Below, in pieces: positions 21,901-31,793 of a DNA stretch of 64,000 bases. Source of the DNA: Marasmius tenuissimus (taxonomy: Eukaryota > Basidiomycota > Agaricomycetes > Agaricales > Marasmiaceae). The stretch spans positions 124,001 to 188,000 of the forward strand of contig JAQOTA010000046.1 in the NCBI GenBank assembly GCA_029532415.1. Reading direction: 5' to 3'. The first letter of the stretch is position 1, and each line of letters begins with the position of its first letter. The notes below the pieces were generated by a model. It did no database searches, was not told where the DNA came from, and was given only the letters and a program-made list of their open reading frames with translations. The position numbers and the translations under genes were made by a program.

Positions 21901-22140
21901 TCCAAAATCCATCGGATCCTCCTCACTCAAACCTATTCCAGCTTCTCCTTCATCATTCTCGCAGGCTTCAGGTTGGTGGATATTGCCTTCTTCATGGGGT
22001 GTGCCCGTTCTTGCTGCCCGAGGCACAGCTGGTCCATATAGCTGCATATGTTTCCTGGCAGTTGATTTCTTGATCCTTCGCAGTTCTGAAGGCTTCTCGG
22101 CGCATCGAGAACACATACATTCTGTATAACCATCAGCCAT
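18978..22140 (-). CDS. tnp2-like (CACTA/EnSpm) transposase, intact, 961 aa
   Basis: Six exons join in frame: 22140-21044, 20993-20797, 20746-20543, 20489-20310, 20254-20112 and 20042-18978. The N-terminus has a C-x-C-x2-C cluster (residues 8-13) and a basic helix; an acidic linker follows. Around residues 250-275 another Cys set occurs (CPKCWKHY and CVNIDC). In the family layout, the tnp2 core holds a P-G-A-R-K-F-S-G-L-A-G-H segment with C-x2-C (CPWC) near residue 480, and a D-F-M-H motif (Asp552/His555), part of the proposed catalytic site. The C-terminal exon ends in the conserved G-L-P-F-I-R-T-D ... Y-I-R-K-D-G-L-R-Y-G-C region. It should cut and join the element ends in the nucleus. No internal stop or frameshift is seen. 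Confidence 0.8.
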
Positions 22141-22289
22141 AGACACAGAGAAGAAAAGAATTAGATGAGGAACGACTCGACACGTAGCACGGCGACGGGG
22201 TTGGAGAAAGAGTAGAAGGCAGCGTTGAAAATGTCTAAGTCCATCGGTGAGGATGAGCACGAGTGTAGATGGCAAAAAACATATTGTAT

Positions 22290-22455
22290 ATTTTCGGTCT
22301 ATTCTGGTACATGTTGAGAAATTGTCGAAAGCGAGAATGAGATGAGAATGAGCGAGCGTCAAGAAGGGCATCTGGCGGATTCTCAGCGGATTCCCGGAAA
22401 AAGCTAGATTTTCTCACAATTCGCCGGCATTCAATTCTCGCCGTTTTACGCTGTA
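22290..22455. repeat. Right terminal region of the CACTA-like element
   Basis: Read on the minus strand from 22455, this repeats the order of the left end: ACAGCGT-AAA, GGCGAGAATT, GCGAATTGTGAGAA, TTTTTCCGGGAATCCGCTGAGAAT. It lies 150 bp upstream of the transposase ATG and so may also contain its promoter. Confidence 0.6.
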
Positions 22456-23245
22456 TCGTTGCCCGCAGCATCGACTTGATCGCCCATTATCGTTGCTAGC
22501 TGTAAGGATTGAATTCAGGGGGAAATGGAGGCCATAGACAAACAAGGTGCGTCTATTATGACCGTGGACGAGGTATCACCGACTTATTCAGGTTGAATCT
22601 TCAGGTTTCCGGATAGTTATGCCCAGTCTTACCCGACCCTCTGAGGACTTGCTAGAGTGTATAGTGTGTCCTAAGCGCAACGGGAACTATATACAGTTCT
22701 CGCGGAAGAACATGGGTGTCCACTCCAGCCGTACGAAGCACATCAGCTGTCTGGCACAATACCGTTTGCAAATCGACTTGGCCGGCGGAGTCCCTAGACT
22801 TTGATTTCTCCACAATTACTGACCATCCATAGAATGGCTTTGTTGTCGGGCAGATGGACATCATTCCCACGACGAACTTCAAGGAGACTTTTATAGACCT
22901 GAAGGAAGCAGGTTGTCTCATCCGTGGTTTCTCTGGTACAGCTCACCTTTTCCCTCTCTCAGCCTGTTCAATTTCGCTCTCACATTGCTATCACTAGAAT
23001 GCTCAAAGTCCTACGAGGCTCAGATGCCACATCCGCGACCGAGCTTGCCAAAGGACGCATGGTGTACGGGGTTCCCCTCATAATCTTCCTCGATGATGTT
23101 AGTGGCAATATCTCAAAGCAATGGAACAAGCATCACGCCATATACATGTCGAATGCATTGCTTCCACGACAAATGATAGGAAAGGAATTCTGAACTAGAT
23201 TCGTTACATCATCTCCTCACGCATCACCTATGGAGCTCGTGAATA

Positions 23246-25621
23246 CTGTACCATTTCGAGTTGTTCGTCAGGTCACGCGTCACAGGGGACCCACTTTTGC
23301 TGAAATGTCACGCCCTGTCACGCGTCCCGGGCTTGAGTGTCGAAAATTTTCGGCGGTTCAGGTCACAATTTGGTCCAAAAGTGCTCCGAAAAGGGTGAAA
23401 TTCGTGAAATTTTTTGGTCGGTCACACCGGACCGACCTTCCTGTCGAAACCAAAAAGTGGAAATTTTGGTCACAGGTCACACCCCCTGACGAACAACATC
23501 AGCAAAATACCTGAACAGCTATATGGTCATTAGTATCCCCAATATACGTTGGGTAGAACGAAACCCGCTGTACCCAGTTGAGAGCAGGAACAGGGTTTAT
23601 AACCGTATTAAAACTTTTCCGAAATCCGTGAGAATAGCGAGATTCCGTGAGCACGATACTGGTAGAAGACAATGAATTGAGTACCTTTTAACAAGTTTTG
23701 AAGATGATACCGGAGAGCAAAGGTTGTCGCTGATTGCAAAGATTGTACTGGTTTCGGGAGGTTTTAACCGGTTGTGGGAGGGTGCACCGCATAGCAGAGG
23801 TGGTGGTGAGTAGCAGGTGGTACAAAGAGTACTAGCGAGTGGTGGAAGGAGCAACAAGTAACAGAGAAGATGACAAGCTGTAGAGGACGTAACAAATAGG
23901 AGATATTCTATGGGATCTACGTGATTGGGGAGATAGGTGGTGCAGGTAATCGAGGACCTCTCATGGTTTGCACGCTGGACAATGAGAGGCAAGTGATGGC
24001 ATTGAAATTGTATGTAGATAACACGAACAAGGCCGCAAAAGCCATTGAGCTATAGTAGACATAACCACAACTAATCAATACAGAGAGGCAATACATATGA
24101 CTCCAGTAAAACAACGGTGACCAGGACCTGTATGTCGGTATAAGCACGTGTAACATTGGCAGGAAGCAATATGAGAAACATACCAGCGCGCAACGATGTG
24201 TGTAGTAGAATCTCCAACTCGAACAAAACTGGCTCACCCACGTCTGGACTTCGTCAATATCAAGCGTCGCTGAGAAATACTATGTAAGTTGACATGCCAA
24301 TAGTATGAGGGAAGAAGCATACGCATGTAATACGGCGCATATATGCAGCCGGATCGTTGGCAAGGGCTCGTAGAGTGTTGCCGACAACGAGCGGGAGGGT
24401 AACAAAGGCCAATACGCTATTGACAGGACAGGAGAGTCAACAAGATATCAAGGGGGGCGATACCGAGCTCACCTCCATGCGCATCTCAACTCCCACCCCA
24501 ACAAGTTATGCTTCTGTTACGCGTCCTGGCCCAAACCTAGTCAGTAATATCCGGAGTAAGGACAACGAGGGACTCAACTCACCTCACCATGAGGAGAGCA
24601 AAGAGAGCAGAGAGGACGTCGGGTTGAGTGGTGTCGAGAGGCTGGACTGCTGGGAATGGTGGTGGTTGAAGGGGGGAAAGAGGGAATTGTCAACTGGTTG
24701 ATCACGTCGGGTTTATATAGCTGGTAGGTGGTCCGTGCGGCCGTTGTAAAAGGAGTCAAGAATCCGATAGGATGACGTCGGTGACGACTTGGTGACGACT
24801 TGGGTGAAGATGAACAAAAGTTGTCACTAACACTGTCCAAGGGACCGCGAGAGCACCCAGACAGCCGCCTATATCACAAGCGTTAGTAGAAGAACGAGAA
24901 TGATGAATTTTCCACGCACCTGAGCTATAAATTCAATGTATTCTCTCAAAAGAAATCCCAGATGGTCTTCTTAGTGTCATTTGAGGGTTGTTGACCACCG
25001 GCTCCCTGAAAAACAAGTGTCGAACGACGACAGTGGTGGTGGTTGAGAGTCAAAGGGGGAACGGGCCGCTCACGTGCAGGCAAGTCAAGATATATTTGAC
25101 ACTCCGACCAGAATCTGGCACAAGCGCTCAGCGGGAGCGCCCAGGCTCAGACCTTCGCCTGCCTTGACTCTGACCACGATGTTTAAGGTGAGTGGTCACT
25201 GCTATAGATCTAACATATTTAGAATCCTACAATACGCTATCTACTGTATTCTAGACAATTATGCTCATTTAAAACTACCACAACGCGTCAAAACTATCCA
25301 AAACTAGTTAAAACCTCTTTAGAACATCCCGAAATCAGCTACAACGTGTTTCACTCATCACGACGAGTTTGGTGGGGCACAACCCCGACAATTAATCTCG
25401 CGGATTTTAACATATTTCAGATAAGTTTCAACCATGTTTGAACAGTGTTGCAAAAGTCTTACAGCCCTCCGAAATCGCGCGTACAGATTTCGGGACCACT
25501 AACAAGGTATAAGTCTATCAGAATGTATCGATACCATATCAGAGTGTTTCATTGACTGGATTCCGTTGTAGCTAAGTTCTAAACCTTCAGGTATTTTGCT
25601 GATGAACTCGAAATGGTACAG
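23246..25621. mobile_element. Non-autonomous inverted-repeat element with TA target duplication
   Basis: The left end reads CTGTACCATTTCGAGTT, a nested MITE, then CATCAGCAAAATACCTGAA (23498-23516). The right end (25586-25621) is the exact reverse complement of the same string without the MITE, giving a terminal inverted repeat of about 36 bp. TA lies directly outside both ends (23244-23245 and 25622-25623), as for Tc1/mariner-type insertion. Without the MITE the element is about 2.14 kb. I find no transposase. Minus-strand frames at 23917-24237 and around 24355-24420 are hydrophobic and might be decayed cargo, but nothing is identifiable. Confidence 0.75.
23263..23497. mobile_element. 235-bp MITE nested in the left terminal repeat of the TA-flanked element
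   Basis: The segment starts GTTCGTCAGG and ends CCTGACGAAC(AA), a perfect terminal inverted repeat, and interrupts a string present uninterrupted at the other end of the host element (CGAGTT|CATCAGC). Internally it is built from GGTCAC/GTGACC motifs and is non-coding. No direct target duplication is clear at the junctions. Confidence 0.7.
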
Positions 25622-27910
25622 TAGTATTGGGTAAGTTCTTGCCAGCTCTGTATCGGGATATGCTCACGTCATAGCAACAATCAGGAAAGCGGCTAAACAA
25701 GGGGTCGCAACGTATGATTGCAAGAATCTCGAGGAATGTCTCCTTGTTCCCCATGCTCACTTTTGGGGTAGCGACAATCCTATGCAGGCTGAGGAATGTA
25801 GTCATGGCGGGCTTCAGTGTAATTTCTTTTGTCGTACATGTGAAGTCGGTGGAACTCAGGAGGTTAAACGAAGCGATACAGGGTTCTTGTCTCTATTCGA
25901 GGTAAATATCGCCCGATGTACATTTACTCAAATTTAACCACCTCCCGGCTGGCACACCACGAACTCCCGAGAAGACGGAAAACCATAACAAGGAGCAGAT
26001 TCGGCTTACGCCCTTGCATGGTGCGACAGACAAGCTGAAGACTCACAAATCGACAACAGGTGTGAGTGATTCAATGTGCGGGAAGGCCCTTCAGGCTATA
26101 GTCGAGCTTGGCAAGGCCATGTATGCTGGAAAGCATCCAGGTAGCTCTGAGATGGGGAAGGAGGCCATCCAGAAAAAGTTAGAGGACGAGGTGAATCGCG
26201 TTGTTGAGGCCTATGGGATCAACCCGTTGATCGGAATGCCGGGTACGTACCTACCAAACTATCTCTCTTTCGTCATTTACCTCTCCTTTCTAGGTGTTGA
26301 CATGCACCAAGATACCCCCACCGAAATATTACATACAATCTTACTCGGCGTGGTCAAGTATTTTTGGGGGCAAACTGTTTATATTCTGAACAAGAAGAAA
26401 ACAATGTCAACATTTCAAGTCCGTCTCGCTTCAATCGATACATCAGGCTTGAACATACTGAAGATATCAGCGGACTACGTCTGTGCGTATAAAGGTAGTT
26501 TGATCGGGAAACACTTCAAGAGCTTGGCGCAACTGATGCCATTCCTGATCTACGACCTTGTACCGGGCAAGGTACTGGACGCCTGGACAATCATTGGTGA
26601 GCTGATAGTCCTGATATGGCATACTGAGATTGAAGACCGTGAAGAGTATCTCGTGCGTGAACAATCCAACAGTCGTTCCTTTGGAACCAGTTACTAATGG
26701 ATCTTGTAGTGCAAGTTGTCGGCTGCCATCGAAGCTTTCCTTAACATCACCGCCGAATGTTCACCCAGCATCCTGATCTCAAAACCCAAATTCCATTTCC
26801 TTGTACATCTCCCAGCGTATATTCGACGCTTTGGACCAGCACTCATATTCTCAACCGAGCAATATGAGTCGTTCAATCATGTATTCCGTCTGACCTGCAT
26901 CTACAGTAATCGGCAGGCGCCGAGTCGAGACTCCTGTAAAGCTTTTGCCTCGCAAGATGTCATCAAGCACATTGTTACTGGCGGGTCATGTATTGATCGC
27001 GCCACGGGCAAATGGGTTCACGCAGGCCAAAAGATTCTCGCGTACATGCGGGACGACAAACATTTTCGCAAGTTATTGGCGATTCCGGGTGACAAGAATG
27101 ATGCTCCGCCAGGTCAGTCGTCCTTTCTCTCCGACCAGTTGTTGTCACTAATCATCACGAGTCGACTCAAGGTTAGTATGCAAGAGTTTGGTCTGTCACT
27201 GAGCGTGATAGATCGAATCCTCTGACCTGGGCTGCAACAATCGCATGCAGGTCATCGAATTTTGATGATCCCGCTTTCTGTTCCCTCGCGAACGAAGAAC
27301 TCCTTCCCGCTAACTCTCTCATTGCCAATAACGGGGATCACGTTCATTGTGATAGTTTTGCGGCCCTTAACTACCAGAACAAGGTGATTCTATTAGCTCC
27401 TTTCTACAATGAACCACACTCAATCATCCTGCTCAGACCCACATTGGTCGCGTACAGGAAATTCTAGTGACGACCGCCAAACCATGGATGGCCGTGGCGG
27501 TGACTCTGGAGCTATTTGAGTTCTCCCCGGACCCACACGAGCGTCTTCGCATGCCAGTAATCAGCCCGGGCGCCGTGTTCTGCGTTATAAAACCCGCAGT
27601 GAGTCCTTGATCGCAAATGGTGCGTCACGGTTGAACGACTGAACAGAATTCATAGGAGGTACTTTGCGCATTGAATGTCCAGCACGACTGCTATTCAGGA
27701 GAATGTGTTAGCTACAAAGAAGCTCCAATTCGTCAAGAGCGCCAGCTAACGTCCCTCTCCCGGTCCATTTTGGATCACTCCGACACTCCACTATACATTT
27801 TTAACACCCACTCACCACTCGCTCATTTCTCGAGTTCTCCCTCCTCACCTCGCTTTCGTACTGTATCGATCTTCACTATCGGCTGACGATCAAAAGGCTC
27901 TCCGCATATG

Positions 27911-28352
27911 AGCTGCGGCACACGTTCGGGCTCGAAAAGCTGGAGAGACAGAAACTCAACCCGATGCCGATTTCTGGGAAACCTTACCCTTTGAACAACC
28001 TCGGGGTCGGGGTCGGGGTCGTAGCCGCAGTCAAGCCCAACCCCAATATAGTCGTGTCGTTCCCGCTCAAGATGGTGCCAATCAACAGCAGAATGCAAGT
28101 CAAGCCTCTGGTTCCGGTACACGGCTTCAGAAGAGTGACCTCGACCCCGCAATAAGTCGATTGAGTCTTCACCCGACCGAACTTGCGAAGTGGTCGAGGC
28201 TTGAGCTCTGGCACATGTGCATCTGGTATGATCTCAAGCGCTCCGGAAACAAGCCAGATTTTATAAAGAGGCTGATAGAGTTCAGTCAGAAACAAGGGTT
28301 GGGTTCTGCAGCTCAGGCTGGGAACTCAACGGCGGTGGGAGCCCAACAGTGA
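27911..28352 (+). CDS. SAP-like DNA-binding protein, start uncertain
   Basis: A frame open from 27911 to the stop at 28350-28352 reads an RG/RS-rich stretch (encoded in part by a GGGGTC hexanucleotide repeat at 27999-28022), a Gln-rich linker, then about residues 85-125 a helix-loop-helix with the pattern of a SAP motif: L-x3-E-L-x-K-W-S-R-L-E-L ... C-x2-Y-D-L-K-R-S-G-N-K-P-D-F-I-K-R-L. SAP domains bind scaffold/matrix-attachment DNA in the nucleus. There is no ATG near the frame start, so an upstream exon is missing from this model or the gene is truncated. The next gene starts 246 bp downstream on the same strand. Confidence 0.4.
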
Positions 28353-28597
28353 CGAAAATACCTATTCCACCATTTTTGTTATACTTTACACAGATTCAGA
28401 ATACGAGAGTGAGAACGTTGTCGCCTCTGATTGAAGAAGCCGCGGGCCTCAAGGTTTTGCACGTGTTCGACTTCCACCTCATCCTTTGTGACAAAGTGTC
28501 ACGTCACAGCGTTTTGACTTGGCTTCTCACCACGACCAAGGCGGAGCTTCTTACGACTTTCTCTATTTCTCTCTCTCTCTTCCTCTTCACGAACATC

Positions 28598-30174
28598 ATG
28601 AGTTATATCGACGACTTTCTTCCAAAGGTACCGAAAGTGCCAGTTGCTGTTGAGAACCCGGGACAGGGTTCAACTGGCAATACCTTTGTCTTTGGTGGCA
28701 CAACTCCAAGTGCGCAATCCAATGACGGGAGTTTCACTTTCCAGATTCAAGCTACTCCTATTCGCCCACTTGCTCGTCATGGCGCGTGCGATAGTATATC
28801 TAGGAGTGGACGGATTTCGCCCTCACCCTACCTTGCCGGGTTTCGAAGGCAGACCAACGAACGAGCGGAGGACACTCCCCGAATGCGCAAGAGAATCAAG
28901 CTACACACTGACAAAGTCTGTGATGACGCAAAGCTTCAAGACGAGGACCGTGAAGCGGTCGAAAAATTTTCTAAGGTTTGCCGTTTAATATTTTCCTGAC
29001 TGTTCAGTTTCTTACTTATTTAAGCTCAATGACTGGGAGCAGTCCATTGCAATCTATGCGACTCTGATGGACTTGAGCCGCAGGATAACGCTTCAGGAAG
29101 ATGGAAAGCGGCTCGAATGGGCGGTTCTATTGATGGACGGAGGTTTCCATGTGAGTTTGAGAAATATAGTCACCTTTCTTTACTGACGTCGCGGTGTAGA
29201 TCAGCATCTCAAACCATGTGTCTTCGTGCCTGCTGGCTCCAGACATCACGACTTACGTCTCAAAGTCTCCAGAAGCGATCATGGTGAGCAATTTGAGCAT
29301 TCATTTGTACTTTTGAGTGCTGATGGGTTTTTAGAAATTGATCACTCAACACTCCGGTTTGTTTGGTGTCCCCAAGGGACTCCTACAAGTCCAGCTTTAT
29401 TATGAAAAGCTTCTCCGGCTCGTAACAGTCAGCTGCGCGCAGGTGCGCGGGAGCATGAAGACTAAGGTAATGTCTCGTTCAGTCCCGTGTCTCGCTGTTA
29501 CTGATATCATTGTCCTTTTTTGCAGCTCCTCGGTTCTATGGGGAAGAAGCGTAAGGGTGTACAAACTATCCTGGAGCTCTGCAAGACCTTGGCGGCCACC
29601 AGCCCAGGTATGGAACTCAAGGGGACGCACATGTCGCGGGTCGCGTTCTTGGTAGGTGCCGTGTTCAATTGGGTGGTGGCTACTCTGCTGACCTCTGTCC
29701 ACAGCGACAGTGTCTTGTGAAATTCCAAGAGATCTTCTCGCCTTCCGAAGCTCCAGAGGAACCCTCCGCAATGGATTCGACCAGCGACACTACGACTGAG
29801 GTGGGCTCGGACGCCGGCTCTTCCGCACCAAGCATCGCTAAAGCCAAGTCGTACAAGACGTACGACTTTTGGACCTTTGTCGACGATCGACTCATTGGAA
29901 TTCGGAAGGAGTTGCGGGACAAGTCCAAGAATGTGAAGAATCCAGCTGCGTTCCAGAAAAAGGAACTCGCCACGTGAGTATCATTTTCTTTCGGGATGAT
30001 CGAGGGCCACACTAATATCACCCTGGTTTGATCAGATTTTTCCAGAACGTCCTTGCCAACGACCTCAGGACCTACAAGCCAAGCACCGGAGTTGAGGTTA
30101 AGGTGAAGGATCTCGATTTCACCCCCGTTGTTGTCCCGTGGCAGAAGACGATTGCAGAGGGCATGGTCTTCTGA
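28598..30174 (+). CDS. Hypothetical nuclear-type protein, 417 aa, seven exons
   Basis: Exons 28598-28975, 29025-29150, 29200-29283, 29335-29466, 29526-29651, 29705-29973 and 30036-30174 join in one frame with GT...AG introns; all but the last intron are phase 0. The N-terminal 60 residues are low complexity with F-V-F-G-G and S-F-T-F-Q elements; near residue 90 there is a basic cluster R-M-R-K-R-I-K (possible nuclear signal). Residues 110-270 are helix-rich, including G-K-K-R-K-G-V-Q. A Ser/Thr/Ala-rich linker separates a C-terminal domain with a Y-D-F-W-T-F-V-D motif (about 325) and ending P-V-V-V-P-W-Q-K-T. I recognise no family. It is intact despite lying among transposons, either as a transposon-borne partner of the SAP-like ORF or as a host gene. 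Confidence 0.65.
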
Positions 30175-30432
30175 TGACGGCCTGCCGGTTCCAAGTCCAG
30201 CCTCGTTTCGTTCATATTCCCCATCTCTACCTCCGCCGTGCATTAACAGTAGACGCTCTGCCCCTACCCGTCTCTTACTGCTCGAATCGTTGATTTTTCT
30301 TGAGTACGACCCACGACCTACGACCGCTTTTAGATAGAGATAGTTACATGCTACGTGCTTCAATAAATTTGATTGTGATCCTCTTATCTTCGCTGTCCCA
30401 ATGAGATTTGTTCTGCTATCACACTGTTCCCA

Positions 30433-30712
30433 CCGACAAATTGGTGCGGATCGCGGCCAGCGCTACTTGCTCAGATTGTATTTCTCGGGCATGATATCGT
30501 ACGGATAAATCACAAATATTGGGACGAGATGGGCAATGGGTCGCCAATACATGCCGAGAGGACCCCGGCGAGATGACAGCAGAGGCCCAGATCGGAGCTG
30601 GTTTCTATTTATTGTGGATACATCCGGGCGATGGCTGGCGCATGTCATGGCGACCCGGCTCAAATAAAATGAAGGACACATCGCCAACACATGATTCAGT
30701 TTTGGCTGTGTA
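30433..30712 (-). repeat. Dispersed non-coding repeat, copy 2 (inverted copy of 14824-15094)
   Basis: It is a reverse-complement match to the copy at 14.8-15.1 kb, with about 10 extra bases (CGTACGGAT region near 30495). Both copies lie beside unrelated sequence, showing independent insertion or transposition. Confidence 0.75.
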
Positions 30713-31068
30713 GAAAGCATAGATAAACACACGTAAACTGTAGATCATACCTAAATAGGGTATAGGCGTTACAGGAGGGAAGGAAGGAAGAATTTATTAT
30801 ACAGCATGGTCCACGTACTGAACGCCGGTACCGGGACAGGAAATCCGGATCCTAGTGCCGCAGGTGCTGCTCTGAATCTACCACCACAAAGGTCAAGCTG
30901 GAAGTGGACGTGCGGACCCCCTGGAAGCTTTCCCCATGCCCAGATCACCCGGCTTTGCTGCAATCAAGGCAAATCAAAGATCAGCTTATTCTCGATTGTC
31001 GAGTTGATGTAGCTCATTCACGATGCCGTTTGTCTCTTTATCTGTTTGGAGTATTCCCGGTATCTTAA
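30713..31068. other. No gene recognised
   Basis: Mixed composition with overlapping short ORFs on both strands (30769-30963 minus, 30806-31012 plus). Nothing identifiable. Confidence 0.35.
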
Positions 31069-31737
31069 ATGACGACGTCAGCTCAGCAGTATCTCGAAGA
31101 ACACCTTTCGCTCGAACCAGTTTCACCGAGTAATTCTACAGAGAAGACCACCTCTGATTCAAAGCGTTCTTCCCAAAATGCTGGGATCAAGTCGGAGAAA
31201 ATTAAGACAACAGAGAATCCTGTCAAGCCCGTCGGTCCGTTTTTTGAAGTACTTCCTTTATCCTGGCATTGATGCTAACAATTGAGTTATAGACTATTGC
31301 CAACGTGTGGCAGAGCTGGAGCTGGAGCAGAGGAACGAACGAATCATATTCATTACTGGGAAAAGAAATGAGCTCTAGGAACGCTAGAAGGTCCAGAATC
31401 AGAACGTCGACCGCCTGGTCGACGCACTCAATGATGGGCCACACTCGTGCGGAACTTGACCAGCGAGATCGACAAGTACAAGGACACTCATCTGAAAAGT
31501 GAAAACCAGCTACGAGAGCTAGAAAGGGAAAATCAGGATTCTCGGAGGAGAATGGCGATGCATATCGTCGTCCAGAGAAGCCTAGGACAGGTCTTAGTTG
31601 GAGAGAGCCTGGAGAAAGGACGTCAGACGCTTTACCAGAGTTTGAAAGGCTTGAGCACACAAAAAGCAGGTCAGAAGGTGCCTACATGTATTGACATTTG
31701 GCTACAAGAAGGGCACATTACAACGTTTATACGGTAG
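31069..31737 (+). pseudogene. Coiled-coil protein gene, disrupted
   Basis: Exon-like 31069-31220 starts with ATG and a Ser/Lys-rich sequence; a short intron with acceptor ttatag ends at 31292. The continuation (V-A-E-L-E-L-E-Q-R-N-E-R) is a coiled coil but meets in-frame stops at about 31377 and 31389, and the coiled-coil pattern continues in another frame from 31447 (S-E-I-D-K-Y-K-D ... L-R-E-L-E-R-E-N-Q). No domain beyond coiled coil. It resembles in style, not in sequence I can align, the coiled-coil genes at 53.7-59.6 kb. Confidence 0.4.
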
Positions 31738-31793
31738 TGATCCAAATATACATCTTACAACGATCAAGTATTTCGGTCGCGGTACAAAACATG

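Larger units (their letters stand above)
16317..22455. mobile_element. CACTA-like (CMC superfamily) DNA transposon, two intact convergent genes
   Basis: The two ends are related in inverted orientation. The left end begins CACAGGGTGAAATGGC at 16317; the reverse complement of the right end begins TACAGCGTAAAACGGC at 22455. The match continues imperfectly for about 80 bp (AGAATT, then ATTGTGAGAA, then TTTTCC). The element is flanked by TCG on both sides (16314-16316 and 22456-22458), a 3-bp target duplication as expected for CACTA elements. Inside are a plus-strand 581-aa coiled-coil protein gene and a minus-strand 961-aa tnp2 transposase, converging on a 307-bp spacer. Plant CACTA elements also encode two proteins, TNPD/tnp2 and TNPA. 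Both genes lack stops and frameshifts, so the copy may be recent or active. Against it, the first base of the two ends differs and a 3-bp match is weak evidence alone. Confidence 0.65.
22619..27886 (+). pseudogene. Transposase-like gene (DTPTEILHT family) split by a 2.4-kb insertion
   Basis: In-order blocks span this region: a C-x2-C...H...H finger (22619-22804), a block with L-R-G-S-D-A-T-S-A-T (22990-23250), the block F-W-G-S-D-N-P-M-Q-A-E-E-C-S-H with further Cys (25683-25901), D-x-H-Q-D-T-P-T-E-I-L-H-T-I-L-L-G after an intron at 26243-26293, then F-L-V-H-L-P-A-Y-I-R-R-F-G-P (26780-26850), N-R-Q-A-P-S-R-D and, at the C-terminus, Q-H-D-C-x4-C ... R-Q-E-R (27675-27760). I know this family as abundant in Agaricomycetes with tnp2-like features. 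A TGA at 23191-23193 interrupts conserved sequence, and a foreign element occupies 23246-25621. Removing the insertion restores the coding frame up to a GTAAGT donor, so the gene was once intact. Confidence 0.65.

Noticed and set aside
21040..22371. 443-codon reading of the first transposase exon with an upstream extension
   Set aside because: The first 77 codons are upstream of the family-like start at 22140 and overlap the transposon end; the ATG at 22140 begins the conserved Cys cluster.
24357..24701. 114-codon plus-strand ORF inside the TA-flanked element
   Set aside because: Biased composition and no recognisable motif; the opposite strand looks at least as coding-like but is also unidentified.
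18978..27886. KDZ-type transposase, expected near a TET/JBP gene
   Set aside because: None of the transposase genes shows the KDZ core motifs I would expect; the intact one fits tnp2.
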